Assembly (NCBI GenBank): GCA_944389545.1
Contig: CALXMT010000009.1
Location: 1-64,000, forward strand
DNA: 64,000 bases
Source: an uncultured Kiritimatiellota bacterium
GTDB lineage: Bacteria > Verrucomicrobiota > Kiritimatiellia > RFP12 > DVOR01
Reading direction: 5' to 3'
The notes beneath the pieces were generated by a model, which saw only the letters and a list, made by a program, of their open reading frames with translations, was not told the origin of the DNA and ran no database searches. Position 1 is the first letter of the stretch; the number at the start of each line of letters is the position of its first letter. This document shows positions 22,767 to 31,442 of the stretch, piece by piece. Both the position numbers and the translations under genes were made by a program.

Positions 22767-23531
22767 ATGGCGCGCGCGATCATCGAATGTGAACACGTCG
22801 TCACCGGTTACCCCGGCAATCCCCTCATGCGCGACGTCTCCCTCACCATTTCCGAAGGCGAAGTCGTCTTCATCCTCGGCGGTTCCGGTTGTGGCAAGTC
22901 CACGCTCCTCAAGCACATCATCGGCCAGCTCCCGCCCCTCGGCGGCACCATCCGCATCCTGGGCCAAGATGTCGCCTCCGCCGAAGGCCCGGACCGCGAC
23001 CGCCTCCTCCGCTCCTTCGGCATGATGTACCAGAGCGGCGCCCTTTTTGGCAACCTCACCGTTCTGGAAAACATCCTCCTTCCCCTCGAAGAGTTCACCT
23101 CCCTCCCAGAGCCCCTCCGCCGCGCCATCGCCCGCCTCAAGCTCTCCCAAGTCGGGCTCCTCGACCGTGCAGACGCCTTTCCCGCCGAACTCTCCGGCGG
23201 CCAAGTCAAGCGCGCCGCCATCGCCCGCGCCATGGCCCTTGACCCCAAGATCCTCTTCCTCGATGAACCCTCCGCCGGCCTCGACCCCATCACCTCCGCC
23301 TCCCTCGACGCCCTCATCAAATCCCTCTCCCGAGACCTCGGCATCACCGTCGTCATCATCTCCCACGAGCTCGCCTCCATCAACGCCATCGCCGACCGCG
23401 CCCTCTACCTCGATCGCACCGTCGGCGGCGTCCTCGACCAAGGCTCCCCCGCCGCACTTCGCGCCCACAGCCCCCACCCCGCCATCCGCGCCTTCTTCAA
23501 CCGCGCCCCCAACCCCGGAGACCTCCCATGA
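22767..23531 (+). CDS. mlaF: MlaF-type ABC transporter ATPase
   Basis: 254 aa. Walker A GGSGCGKS (residues 38-45), Q-loop (MMYQSGALFGNLTV), signature LSGGQVKRAAIARAMA, Walker B ILFLDEPSAGLDP, and H-loop VIISHEL are intact. It powers the MlaE/MCE lipid transporter at the inner membrane. Begins 3 bp after mlaE and overlaps the MCE gene by 4 bp (ATGA), so all are one operon. Confidence 0.95.
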   Translation: MARAIIECEHVVTGYPGNPLMRDVSLTISEGEVVFILGGSGCGKSTLLKHIIGQLPPLGGTIRILGQDVASAEGPDRDRLLRSFGMMYQSGALFGNLTVLENILLPLEEFTSLPEPLRRAIARLKLSQVGLLDRADAFPAELSGGQVKRAAIARAMALDPKILFLDEPSAGLDPITSASLDALIKSLSRDLGITVVIISHELASINAIADRALYLDRTVGGVLDQGSPAALRAHSPHPAIRAFFNRAPNPGDLP

Positions 23532-24574
23532 CATCCGGCAAACGACACTTCGCCATCGGCCTCTTCACCCTTCTTGGCCTCCTCCTTCTCGCCGCCGCCT
23601 GCGTCATCTTCGGCGGAGGCAACCTCTTCGCCAAAAAGGCCTACTTCGAGACCTACTTCGAGACCTCCGTCCAAGGCCTCGAGGTCGGCAGCCCCGTCAA
23701 ACTCCGCGGCGTCCAGGTCGGCGCCGTCGAGGCCATCGGCTTCGCCGGCGCCACCTATCGTGACCGGTTCACCGTCAATCGCGACAACCCCCAAACCATT
23801 CGCCCCCTCAACTACGTCCGCGTCCTCTGCTCCATCGATCTCGACAAGCACCCCGACATGGACCAAGCCCGACTCGCCGGCATGGTCGAGCATGGCCTTC
23901 GCGCCAACCTCGCACTCCAGGGCATCACCGGCCAAGTCCTCGTCAACCTCGACTTCCCCCGCCACAGCGGCCTCGCCGCCCCCGAGCAGGAGCTTGATGT
24001 CCCCTGGGAACCGGAAACCATCTATATCCCCTCCACCCCGACCACTCTGCAAACGCTCCTCAACAGCGCCCAGGCCATCGCCGAAAGCCTCGGCGAGAGC
24101 GACATTCCTGAGGCCGTCGAAGCCCTCACCACCCTCGCCAAGAATGTCGACCGTATTGCCACCGAGGCCAACCTCCCCAAGCTCACCGCCACCTTCACCG
24201 AGCTCGGCGCCTCCCTCAACAAGCAATCCGAACAACTCTCCGCCATCCTCGCACGCCTAGATGCCGCCCGCCTCGGCGACAACCTCCAGACCCTCACCGA
24301 CAACCTCGCTCAGACCTCCACCGTTCTCCGCGAAGAAATTCCCGCCCTCGCCGACCAGTTGGAAGAGACCCTTACCCAAGCCAAAGCCATCATCGCCCAG
24401 GCCGACACCACCCTCGCCGAGCTTCGCTCGGATGTGGATGCCCCTGCCCTCGCCAAAGACCTCGAGCAGACCCTCTCCGCGCTTGCCCGCACCACCGCCT
24501 CCACCGAGGCCCTCGTCCGAGAAATTCGCCAAAAGCCCTCTCGCCTCATTTTTGACGAGCCTATCGAGGATTAA
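23528..24574 (+). CDS. mlaD: MlaD-type MCE domain protein
   Basis: 348 aa. One N-terminal transmembrane anchor (~9-28, FAIGLFTLLGLLLLAAACVI), then one MCE domain (~38-150; YFETSVQGLEVGSPVKLRGV, VGAVEAIGF), then a long helical region (~175-330) of repeated Leu/Ala/Glu heptads. MCE proteins form hexameric rings that carry lipids across the periplasm; the long C-terminal helix could build a tunnel, as in longer MCE proteins. A 4-bp overlap with mlaF supports coupling. Confidence 0.93.
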   Translation: MTSGKRHFAIGLFTLLGLLLLAAACVIFGGGNLFAKKAYFETYFETSVQGLEVGSPVKLRGVQVGAVEAIGFAGATYRDRFTVNRDNPQTIRPLNYVRVLCSIDLDKHPDMDQARLAGMVEHGLRANLALQGITGQVLVNLDFPRHSGLAAPEQELDVPWEPETIYIPSTPTTLQTLLNSAQAIAESLGESDIPEAVEALTTLAKNVDRIATEANLPKLTATFTELGASLNKQSEQLSAILARLDAARLGDNLQTLTDNLAQTSTVLREEIPALADQLEETLTQAKAIIAQADTTLAELRSDVDAPALAKDLEQTLSALARTTASTEALVREIRQKPSRLIFDEPIED

Positions 24575-24577
24575 CCC

Positions 24578-25099
24578 ATGAACCGCCTCCTCCCTACCCT
24601 CCTGCTTCCCCTTCTCCTCGCCGGCTGTTTCTCCTCCGGCACGCCTCCGCAGCGCCACTACACCGTCCTCGACCCACCGGCCAGCCAACACCCCGTCACC
24701 CCCGCCGACCTCGACATCACCGTCCGCATGGCCCCCGACCTCCGCGCCGCAGACGCCCCCACCCTCTACCGCGCCGATGGCTCCGTCTCCACCCTCCGCG
24801 CCCTCATCTACTACGCCCCCCTCGAGCTCGCCATTCCCCGAGCCCTCCGTGAACGTGCCAGCCTGGCCGACCTCGGCCTTCAGCCCGGCCAAGCCCTCTC
24901 CCTCCACGTCCACGACTTCTGCGTCGATTACCGCACCGGCGATGGCATTCCCGTCGCCCGCGTCACTCTTTCCGCCAACGGCCACCCCCTTATCACCACC
25001 TCCCAACCTCTCCCCGCCAACGCCACCCCACCCCAAATCCGCGCCACCCTCGCCGACTGCCTCCTCAAGGCCATCCGCCGTTCCCTCTCCCAACCCTGA
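24578..25099 (+). CDS. PqiC-like transport auxiliary lipoprotein
   Basis: 173 aa. Lipoprotein signal with lipobox LLAGC at residue 16 or so (LLLPLLLAGCFSSG), then RHYTVLDPP and the weakly conserved fold of the ABC-type transport auxiliary lipoprotein (PqiC/DUF330) family (MAPDLRAADAPTLYRADGS, LLKAIRRSL). In MCE systems this protein sits in the outer membrane and completes the trans-envelope path. It begins 3 bp after mlaD and is the last gene of the operon. Confidence 0.82.
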   Translation: MNRLLPTLLLPLLLAGCFSSGTPPQRHYTVLDPPASQHPVTPADLDITVRMAPDLRAADAPTLYRADGSVSTLRALIYYAPLELAIPRALRERASLADLGLQPGQALSLHVHDFCVDYRTGDGIPVARVTLSANGHPLITTSQPLPANATPPQIRATLADCLLKAIRRSLSQP

Positions 25100-25119
25100 C
25101 CTGCGACAGGGGAGAACGG

Positions 25120-25329
25120 CAATACTGTCCGGGAAAATCGGCAGGCCTCCTTTTTCCGCGAAAACGCCTGTACGCGCGAAGCCAGATGGGCTAACATCGG
25201 TCGTTTTGCGGCTTCGCCGCTAATCGCACCCTCCCACCCATCGTCTTCGCTTAAGGCCGTCTTCAGAAGTCCTTTTGACGCAGAGGAGTCGCGTTTTTGC
25301 GACTCCTGCATTTTCCCGACCGTATTGGG
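25120..25329. mobile_element. Short inverted-end-bracketed element with central hairpin
   Basis: CAATACTGTCCGGGAAAAT (25120-25138) is mirrored by ATTTTCCCGACCGTATTGG (25310-25328). The interior carries the 'CGCGAAGCCAGATGGGCTAA' variant module and a strong hairpin, GAGGAGTCGC-loop-GCGACTCCT (25283-25307), which may also end transcription from both convergent neighbours. At 210 bp it is the smallest bracketed unit. Its right end abuts the folK stop codon. Confidence 0.55.
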
Positions 25330-25770
25330 TCAGGGAAGCATGTTGGCGAGGAGGTGGGCGCGGGTGATGCCGAGGTCGGCAAGCGGGAGCAGGACGAAGT
25401 CGCGCAGGTGGGCGCGAGGATGGGGAAGGGTGAGCGCGGGATCGTCGGAGGAGACGCCTTCGTAGAGGATGATGTCGAGGTCAATAGGACGAGGGCCGTT
25501 GCGGAGCATACGGACACGGCCGGCATGGGCCTCGATGGCATTGAGGGCGGCGAGGAGGTCGCGCGGGGAGAGGTCGGTTTGGATGAGGAGGGCGGCGTTG
25601 AGGAAGCGGAGATCGGCAAACTGCGGAGGGACATCCTGCGGCGTGGTGTCGTAGCGCCGCGAGGCCTTGAGGATGGCGGTGCCAGGGAGCGCGGCGATGG
25701 CGGCGACAGCGGCATCAAGGGCGGCCTCGCGGTCGCCGAGGTTGGAGCCTAGTGCAATGACGGCACGCAT
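25330..25770 (-). CDS. folK: HPPK, folate biosynthesis pyrophosphokinase
   Basis: 146 aa from the ATG at 25770 (MRAVIALGSNLGD). It transfers pyrophosphate from ATP to 6-hydroxymethyl-7,8-dihydropterin. Signature residues are clear: ALGSNLGD at the start, FLNAALLIQT, GRVRMLRNGPRPIDLDIILY carrying the catalytic Arg/Asp cluster, and PHPRAHLRDFVLLPLADL. Slightly short but complete. No good ribosome site precedes the ATG. No folP or folB nearby. Confidence 0.94.
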   Translation of the reverse strand: MRAVIALGSNLGDREAALDAAVAAIAALPGTAILKASRRYDTTPQDVPPQFADLRFLNAALLIQTDLSPRDLLAALNAIEAHAGRVRMLRNGPRPIDLDIILYEGVSSDDPALTLPHPRAHLRDFVLLPLADLGITRAHLLANMLP

Positions 25771-26042
25771 GGGAAGGAGAAGAGAACAGAGAAAAGAGAA
25801 CGGAGGCCGCATCGCGGCCGGAAGTTTGGAAGCTTGGAGGCTTAGAGGCTTGGTGCGCCCCTGCGGGGCGACGGAGAGAGCGCTGTGCGGCACTCACAAA
25901 GGCGCTGAAGACCCGCAGAACACAAAGAAGAGAACGGAAAACGGAGGCGCCTCTATGCGGCGACGGAGAAAGACTGTTCGGGAATATGCCCGTCGCGCGC
26001 TTGCGCGCGTTCCGTTCTCCGTTTTCCGTTCTCCGTTTTCCC
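25771..26042. repeat. Repeat mosaic between folK and dapB
   Basis: Modules of the 'GAGAACAGAGAAAAGAGAAC', 'TTGGAAGCTTGGAGGCTTAG' and 'CCCCTGCGGGGCGACGG' types, plus 'CCGTTCTCCGTTTTCCGTTC' runs. No gene or bracketing ends seen. Confidence 0.6.
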
Positions 26043-26069
26043 GTTCTCGGCTTCTCAGAAGCCGAGAAC
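26043..26069 (-). terminator. Perfect 12-bp hairpin with the dapB stop codon as its loop
   Basis: GTTCTCGGCTTC and GAAGCCGAGAAC form a perfect stem around the 3-nt TGA stop of dapB on the minus strand. GGGAAAAC rather than a T-run follows, so it may stabilise the mRNA 3' end or impede ribosomes rather than terminate. Confidence 0.5.
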
Positions 26070-26819
26070 GTCCGCCATGTCGTAGAGGCCGGGGGTGCGG
26101 CCTTGGAGCCACTGGGCGGCCTTGAGGGCACCCTTGGCGAAGGCGGCGCGGGAGGAGGCCTTGTGGGTGAGCTCGACGCGCTCTTCGTCGGCGGCGAAGA
26201 TGACGGTGTGGTCGCCGACGACGGAACCGCCGCGGAGGGCGTGGACGGCGATTTGGCCACGGGGGCGCTCGCCGACAATGCCGTGGCGACCGTAGATGGC
26301 CTCGTCATCGAGGTTGACGCCGCGGCCTTGCGCGAGGGCCTGGGCGAGGCCGAGGGCGGTGCCGCTGGGGGCGTCCTTCTTGTGGCGGTGGTGCATCTCG
26401 ACGATCTCGGCGTCGTAGGAGTCGTCAAGAACCTGAGCGGCGCGGCGGACGAGGCCGAGGAGGAGGTTGACGCCGAGGGAGAAGTTGGGGGCGAAGCAGA
26501 GCGGGATCTGCTTGGCGGCCTCATCGACGGCGGCGCGCTCCTCAGGGGTGAGGCCGGTGGTGCCAAGGACGTAGGCCTGACGGTTGGCGACGGCGTTCCG
26601 GAGGTTGGGGATGACGCAGGTGTGGAAGGTGAAGTCGATGATGGTATCCGCGTTCGTGGGCCAGTCGGCCTGGTAGACGAGGCCGGGGGCGGCGGGCTGG
26701 CCGATGTGGGCGGAGCCGGGGATTTCGGTGACGGCGACGACGTCGAGGCCGAGGTCTTTGGCGTTGGCCAGGAGCATCTGGCCCATGCGGCCGGCGCCGC
26801 CGAGGATGGCGAGTTTCAT
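26055..26819 (-). CDS. dapB: 4-hydroxy-tetrahydrodipicolinate reductase
   Basis: 254 aa. NAD(P)-binding ILGGAGRMGQ at the N-terminus, TTGLTPEE, the PNFSLGVNLL loop, and the active-site motif EMHHRHKKDAPSGTA are all present. It carries out the second step of the lysine/diaminopimelate branch, needed for peptidoglycan and lysine. AAAGGA precedes the ATG at 26819. It follows dapA by 10 bp. Confidence 0.97.
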   Translation of the reverse strand: MKLAILGGAGRMGQMLLANAKDLGLDVVAVTEIPGSAHIGQPAAPGLVYQADWPTNADTIIDFTFHTCVIPNLRNAVANRQAYVLGTTGLTPEERAAVDEAAKQIPLCFAPNFSLGVNLLLGLVRRAAQVLDDSYDAEIVEMHHRHKKDAPSGTALGLAQALAQGRGVNLDDEAIYGRHGIVGERPRGQIAVHALRGGSVVGDHTVIFAADEERVELTHKASSRAAFAKGALKAAQWLQGRTPGLYDMADVLGF

Positions 26820-26829
26820 GGGAAGTCCT

Positions 26830-27708
26830 TTACTTGATGAGGCCGAGCTTGGTGAGGCAGTCGCGGAGGATGGCGGTGCAGTGGGCGTCGGGCTCGCAGA
26901 GGGGGAGGCGGTAGACGGGGCGGATCTTGCCCATCATGGCAAGGGCGGCCTTGACGGGGATGGGGTTGGTGTCGCAGAAGAGGTCGCGGAAGAGGGGATA
27001 CCACGTCTCGTGAAGGGCGCGGGCGCCGGCGAAGTCGCCTTCGAGGGCGAGGCGGACCATCCGGGACATCTCGGCGGGGATGACGTTGGAGGCGACGGAG
27101 ATGACGCCCTGGGCGCCGACGGCGATCATGGGGAGGGTGAGGGCGTCGTCGCCGGAGAGAATGGTGAGGTCGGGGGCAATCTGGCGGATCGCGGAGACGC
27201 GGTCGACGCTACCGCCGGCTTCCTTGATGGCGCAGACGTTGGGGTGCTTGGCGAGGCGCTCGACGACGGGGAGGGGAATCTCCTTGGCGGAACGGCCGGG
27301 CACGTTGTAGAGCACGACGGGGACGCCGAGGTCGGCGACGGCGGCGAAGTGGCGGTAGAGGCCCTCGGCGTTGGGCTTGTTGTAGTAAGGCGTGACCTGG
27401 AGGGAGGCGTCGACGCCGAGGCCAATGATTTCCTTGGTGAGGAGGATGGCCTCTTCGGTGGAGTTGGCGCCGGTGCCGGCGATGATTTGGGCCTTGCCGG
27501 CGACGGCCTCGACGGTGGCCTCGATGACCTTGAGGTGGTCGGCGGGGCTGAGGGTGGGGCTTTCGCCGGTGGTGCCGACGGGGCTGACGCCGGCGACGCC
27601 CTGTTCGAGCTGCCACTGGATGAGGGCGCGGAGCGCGCCGTAGTCAACGGAACCGTCATCGTTGAAGGGGGTAACGAGGGCGGAGTAAACACCTTTGAGC
27701 GTGATCAT
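26830..27708 (-). CDS. dapA: 4-hydroxy-tetrahydrodipicolinate synthase
   Basis: 292 aa, normal length. The TIM-barrel aldolase motifs are present: GTTGESPTLS, YNVPGRSAKEI with the catalytic Tyr, and the Schiff-base Lys in AIKEAGG. It condenses pyruvate with aspartate semialdehyde, committing carbon to diaminopimelate and lysine. The start is the ATG at 27708; AAAAGGA lies ~11 bp upstream. 41 bp after glnS and 10 bp before dapB on the same strand. Confidence 0.97.
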   Translation of the reverse strand: MITLKGVYSALVTPFNDDGSVDYGALRALIQWQLEQGVAGVSPVGTTGESPTLSPADHLKVIEATVEAVAGKAQIIAGTGANSTEEAILLTKEIIGLGVDASLQVTPYYNKPNAEGLYRHFAAVADLGVPVVLYNVPGRSAKEIPLPVVERLAKHPNVCAIKEAGGSVDRVSAIRQIAPDLTILSGDDALTLPMIAVGAQGVISVASNVIPAEMSRMVRLALEGDFAGARALHETWYPLFRDLFCDTNPIPVKAALAMMGKIRPVYRLPLCEPDAHCTAILRDCLTKLGLIK

Positions 27709-27749
27709 GGGGAGTGTTCCTTTTGCGGAAGAGTATAGCACAGGGCGAC

Positions 27750-29471
27750 TCACTTCTTGAAGGAGTCTTTGAGGGTGACGGTGCGGTTGAAGACGGGGAC
27801 GCCGGGCTTGGAGGCGTGGACGTCCGGGGTGAAGTAGCCCACGCGCTCGAACTGGTAGTGCTCGCCGGGGAGGGCCTCGGTGAGAGCGGGCTCGACGTAG
27901 GCGGTGACGACCTTCATGCTCTCGGGGTTGATGGCGTCCAGGAAGTTGCCGGAGGGGGCGGACATCGGGTCTTCGAGGGTGAAGAGGCGGTCGTAGAGGC
28001 GGACCTCGGCGGTCTTGGCGTACTTGGCGCTGACCCAGTGGATGGTGCCGCGGACCTTGCGGCCGTCGGCGGGGTTGCCGCCCACGGCGGCGGGGTCGTA
28101 GGTGCCGTGGATCTCGGTGACGGTGCCCTCGGCGTCCTTGACCAGGTGGGTGCAGGTGAAGAGGCAGGCGCCGCGGAGACGCACCTCGTTGCCGGGGGTG
28201 AGGCGGTGGAACTTCTTGGAGGGCACCTCCATGAAGTCGTCGCGGTCGACCCAGAGTTCGCGGGTGCAACGGAGCTCGCGGGTGCCGGCGTCGGGGTCCT
28301 CGGGGTTGTTGGGCGCGTGGGCGATGAGCTCGGCGTCCTCGGGCAGGTTGTCGATGACCAACTTGACGGGGTTGAGGACGGCCATGCGGCGGGTGGCGAC
28401 GCGGTTGAGGTTGTCGCGGACGCACCACTCCAAAAGGGCGAGGTCGGTGAGGGATTTGTACTTGGAGACGCCGGTGCGCTCGCAGAGGTCGCGGATGGCG
28501 GCGGGGGTGTAGCCGCGGCGGCGCATACCCGCGACGGTCGGCATGCGGGGGTCGTCCCAGCCATCGACGTGGCCTTCCTCGACGAGCTGGCGCAAGAGAC
28601 GCTTGCTCATCACGGTGTAGGTGAGGTTGAGTCGGGCGAACTCGCGCTGCTGCGGGCGGATCGTCTTGCCGTCGCGGACGACCAGACGGCCCTGCTCGGC
28701 CAGGCGGTCGATGACCCAATCGTAGAGGGGGCGGTGGACCTCGAACTCCAGCGTGCACATGGAGTGGGTGACGCCCTCGAGCGCGTCCTCGATGGGGTGC
28801 GCGAAGTCGTACATCGGGTAGCAATGCCAGGCGATGCCGGTGCGGTAGTGCGGCAGGTCGACGATGCGGTAGATGACGGGGTCGCGGAAGTGGATGTTGG
28901 GCGAGGCCATGTCAATCTTGGCGCGGAGGCAACACTTGCCCTCGGGAATCTCGCCGGCGCGCATCTTGCGGAAGAGCGCGAGGCTCTCCTCGGCGGGGCG
29001 GTCGCGCCAGGGGGAAGGGCGGCCGGGCTCGGTGGGCACGCCGCGATAGGCCTTCCATTCTTCCTGGGAGAGTTCGCAGACGTAGGCCTGGCCGCGGCGG
29101 ATGAGCTCCTCGGCGATGGCCCACATCTCCTCGAAACGGTCGCAGGCGTAGAAGAAGGCGTCCCACTTGTAACCCAGCCACTCGATGTCGCGCTTGAGCT
29201 GCTCCACAAAGTCCTCGGACTCCTTGGAGGGGTTCGTGTCGTCCATGCGCAGGTGGCAACGACCATGGAAGAGCGCGGCCATGCCGAAGTCCACCCAGAC
29301 GGCCTTGGCGTGGCCGATGTGAATCCAACCGTTGGGCTCCGGCGGGAAACGCGTCACCACCGTGCCATCGTTCTTGCCGGCGGCCAAATCCGCCTCAATC
29401 CATTGCCGCAGAAAGTGCCGCGATGTGTCCAGTTCCGTGCTCTCGGTGCTCTTGTTCGCTTCGTCTTGCAT
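27750..29471 (-). CDS. glnS: Glutamine--tRNA ligase
   Basis: 573 aa. Class I motifs: FPPEPNGWIHIGHAKA (HIGH) near residue 45 and VMSKR (KMSKS equivalent) near 290. The C-terminal anticodon-binding beta barrels are complete (NPVKLVIDNLP, GTIHWVSAKYAKTAEVRLYDRLF). It charges tRNA-Gln directly. A TATAAT box lies ~30 bp upstream on the minus strand, inside the intergenic gap shared with hisG. Confidence 0.97.
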   Translation of the reverse strand: MQDEANKSTESTELDTSRHFLRQWIEADLAAGKNDGTVVTRFPPEPNGWIHIGHAKAVWVDFGMAALFHGRCHLRMDDTNPSKESEDFVEQLKRDIEWLGYKWDAFFYACDRFEEMWAIAEELIRRGQAYVCELSQEEWKAYRGVPTEPGRPSPWRDRPAEESLALFRKMRAGEIPEGKCCLRAKIDMASPNIHFRDPVIYRIVDLPHYRTGIAWHCYPMYDFAHPIEDALEGVTHSMCTLEFEVHRPLYDWVIDRLAEQGRLVVRDGKTIRPQQREFARLNLTYTVMSKRLLRQLVEEGHVDGWDDPRMPTVAGMRRRGYTPAAIRDLCERTGVSKYKSLTDLALLEWCVRDNLNRVATRRMAVLNPVKLVIDNLPEDAELIAHAPNNPEDPDAGTRELRCTRELWVDRDDFMEVPSKKFHRLTPGNEVRLRGACLFTCTHLVKDAEGTVTEIHGTYDPAAVGGNPADGRKVRGTIHWVSAKYAKTAEVRLYDRLFTLEDPMSAPSGNFLDAINPESMKVVTAYVEPALTEALPGEHYQFERVGYFTPDVHASKPGVPVFNRTVTLKDSFKK

Positions 29472-29512
29472 GGTGGGAAGGTCCTTTATTGCCGCGAATT
29501 ATACCAAAGAAG

Positions 29513-29541
29513 TTGCGGTAATTTCCAGAATGTGCCATAAT
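29513..29541 (+). promoter_or_regulatory. Predicted sigma-70-type promoter of hisG
   Basis: TTGCGG, 17-bp spacer, CATAAT, 32 bp before the hisG ATG. A TATAAT for glnS faces the other way at about 29498-29503, so this 100-bp gap is a divergent promoter region. Confidence 0.55.
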
Positions 29542-29573
29542 GTGCAGGTTTTTCCAACCCCGAAGGACTAGAC

Positions 29574-30443
29574 ATGCCCATCGTACTCGGACTTCCAAAG
29601 GGTTCCTTGCAGGAATCCACCTTTAACCTTATGAAGCGCGCCGGCTTTGCCATGACGTGCTCCTCCCGCTCCTACGTGCCCACGGTGAACGACGAGCAGC
29701 TCAAGTGCCGCCTCATTCGCCCGCAGGAAATCGCCCGCTACGTCGAGCTCGGCCTCCTCGACGCCGGCATCACCGGCTTCGACTGGATCTACGAGAACGG
29801 CGCGGACGTCCACGAAGTCTGCGAGATGTGCTACTCCAAGGCCACCAGCCGCCCCGTCCGCTGGGTCGTCGCCGTCCCCAACGATTCCCCCATCCAGTCC
29901 GTGAAGGACCTCGAGGGCAAGCGCATCGCCACCGAGGCCGTCGGCCTCGCCCGCCGTTACCTCGAGCAGCACGGCGTCAAGGCCACCGTCGAGTTCTCCT
30001 GGGGCGCCACCGAGGTCAAGGCCCCCGAGCTCGTCGACGCCATCATCGAGCTCACCGAGACCGGCTCCTCCCTGCGCGCCAACAACCTGCGCATCGTCGA
30101 CACCGTCCTCACCTCCACCACCCGCCTCATCGCCAACAAGGCCGCGTGGGAGAATCCCGAGAAGCGCGCCAAGATCGAGCAGATCGCCATGCTCCTGCAG
30201 GGCGCCCTCGCCGCCGAGAGCCGCGTCCTCCTCAAGATGAACGCCCCCGAAACGCAGGTCCCCGCCATCACCGCCCTGCTCCCCTCCCTGCACGCGCCCA
30301 CCGTCAACCGTATCAGCGCCGAGGGCTGGGTCGCCATCGAAACCGTCATTTTGGAGGACGAGGTCCGTGACCTCATCCCCGCCCTTCGCGCCGCCGGTGC
30401 CCAGGGCATCATCGAATTGGCCCTCAACAAGGTCATTTTCTAA
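29574..30443 (+). CDS. hisG: ATP phosphoribosyltransferase, long form
   Basis: 289 aa, so the long (HisG-L) type with a C-terminal ACT-like regulatory domain (~215-289) that binds histidine for feedback control; it should not need His[13 protein letters not shown] opening, [12 protein letters not shown], and the PRPP-site region ([20 protein letters not shown]) are seen. It carries out the first step of histidine synthesis. GAAGGA precedes the ATG. No other his genes are in the window, so the pathway is dispersed. Confidence 0.95.
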   Translation: MPIVLGLPKGSLQESTFNLMKRAGFAMTCSSRSYVPTVNDEQLKCRLIRPQEIARYVELGLLDAGITGFDWIYENGADVHEVCEMCYSKATSRPVRWVVAVPNDSPIQSVKDLEGKRIATEAVGLARRYLEQHGVKATVEFSWGATEVKAPELVDAIIELTETGSSLRANNLRIVDTVLTSTTRLIANKAAWENPEKRAKIEQIAMLLQGALAAESRVLLKMNAPETQVPAITALLPSLHAPTVNRISAEGWVAIETVILEDEVRDLIPALRAAGAQGIIELALNKVIF

Positions 30444-30476
30444 CCACCCCCACCACCATAACCAAGGAGCACGACC

Positions 30477-30563
30477 GTGGGTTCCATCAAGAAAAAACGT
30501 CGCGCCAAGATGTCCAAGCACAAATACCGCAAACGCATCAAGGCCAACCGCCACAAGAAGTAA
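30477..30563 (+). CDS. AURKAIP1/COX24-domain (bS22-like) small ribosomal peptide
   Basis: 28 aa, GTG start: (M)GSIKKKRRAKMSKHKYRK then RIKANRHKK. This matches the very short, highly basic AURKAIP1/COX24 family, related to mitochondrial mS38 and the bacterial bS22 peptide of the small subunit. AAGGAG sits 8 bp before the GTG. It lies 33 bp after hisG and directly before a strong terminator, so it is probably in the hisG transcript. Its small size makes it easy to miss. Confidence 0.88.
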   Translation: MGSIKKKRRAKMSKHKYRKRIKANRHKK

Positions 30564-30579
30564 GCCTTGTGCTTGCGAG

Positions 30580-30612
30580 AAGGGCGTCCCATCCGGGGCG
30601 CCCTTATTTTTT
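30580..30612 (+). terminator. Rho-independent terminator after the small ribosomal peptide
   Basis: AAGGGCGTCCC and GGGGCGCCCTT form the stem over a 4-nt loop, followed by ATTTTTTG. Confidence 0.85.
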
Positions 30613-30623
30613 GTTTGCCGCGC

Positions 30624-31373
30624 TCACGGCTCTTCCGGGACTACGATGGACTGGCCGTCTTGCGGAATAAGGTGGACAGAGTAATCGGGGTTGTCAAGGA
30701 CGAGGACTTCGCCATGGGGAAAGAAGGTGGGATTGTCCCAGAATCCTTGGGAAGGTGCAGCCGGCGTGAGGGTAAGCAACGACCCTTGGATGGCATAGGT
30801 GCCGGTGACGTAGGTCGCGCCTTGGGGAATCTCGCCGGCAAGCGTGTAGGTCTTTTGGTCGGTGAGCGTGAGGGTGTAAGGCGCCTCGTGTGTGTCGTCG
30901 GTGCCGAGGCGGCGTTGGACGATTGTGTAGGAGCCGGCCAGGGACTGCGGGGAAAGCTCGGGGATGGAGGGCTCGCGCTCACAACGGATGGCACGTCCGG
31001 GCTGGGTGGGGTCGGGAAGCGAAAAGGCTCGGACGGTGCCATCGGGGAGAAGGTCAAGGGTGGCGACGAGGGCGGAGGTCTTGGGGTCGAAGCCCTCCGG
31101 GACAGACTTTGGGTTCGGGTAGAGATAGAGCTTGCCGTCGTGGATTTGGTAACGGTCTTGATGGACGGGGCCATTTGGGGTCAGAAGGGCCCAGCCCATG
31201 TTGCCGAAGACATAACGCGTGTCGGTGCGGGCAACGATGACATCGGAACGGGAGACATAGGCGCGCCAGGCTCCGCGCAGGGAGGGCGGTTGGGCGGGGT
31301 CCGGATTGTCCGGGGGCGCGGCGTGGACGAACGCCGCGAGGAGAAGGGCAGGGAGCAGGAGGTGACGTTTCAT
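30624..31373 (-). CDS. Exported protein of unknown function
   Basis: 249 aa. Clear signal peptide (MKRHLLLPALLLAAFVHA, cleavage after AHA). The mature part seems to be two similar beta-rich halves: LRGAWRAYVSRSDVIVARTD...GKLYLYPNPKS (~33-130) and LAGSYTIVQRRLG...GSLLTLTPAAPS (~143-225), each starting with a 'GxW/GSY' strand as in lipocalin-like or DUF-type barrels. I recognise no named family. The last gene on this strand before the hisG block; it faces the terminator at 30580-30612. Confidence 0.7.
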   Translation of the reverse strand: MKRHLLLPALLLAAFVHAAPPDNPDPAQPPSLRGAWRAYVSRSDVIVARTDTRYVFGNMGWALLTPNGPVHQDRYQIHDGKLYLYPNPKSVPEGFDPKTSALVATLDLLPDGTVRAFSLPDPTQPGRAIRCEREPSIPELSPQSLAGSYTIVQRRLGTDDTHEAPYTLTLTDQKTYTLAGEIPQGATYVTGTYAIQGSLLTLTPAAPSQGFWDNPTFFPHGEVLVLDNPDYSVHLIPQDGQSIVVPEEP

Positions 31374-31396
31374 GGCGAGGCGCAGGGCAGGTGGAT

Positions 31397-31424
31397 GAAA
31401 AGGCCCGGCACGAGGCCGGGCCGT
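31397..31424 (-). terminator. Rho-independent terminator of the lipoprotein gene
   Basis: On the minus strand GGCCCGGC pairs with GCCGGGCC and leads into TTTTCATCC. It separates the lipoprotein gene from the exported protein gene at 30624-31373. Confidence 0.75.
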
Positions 31425-31442
31425 TTGACCGCGATGGGCGGC

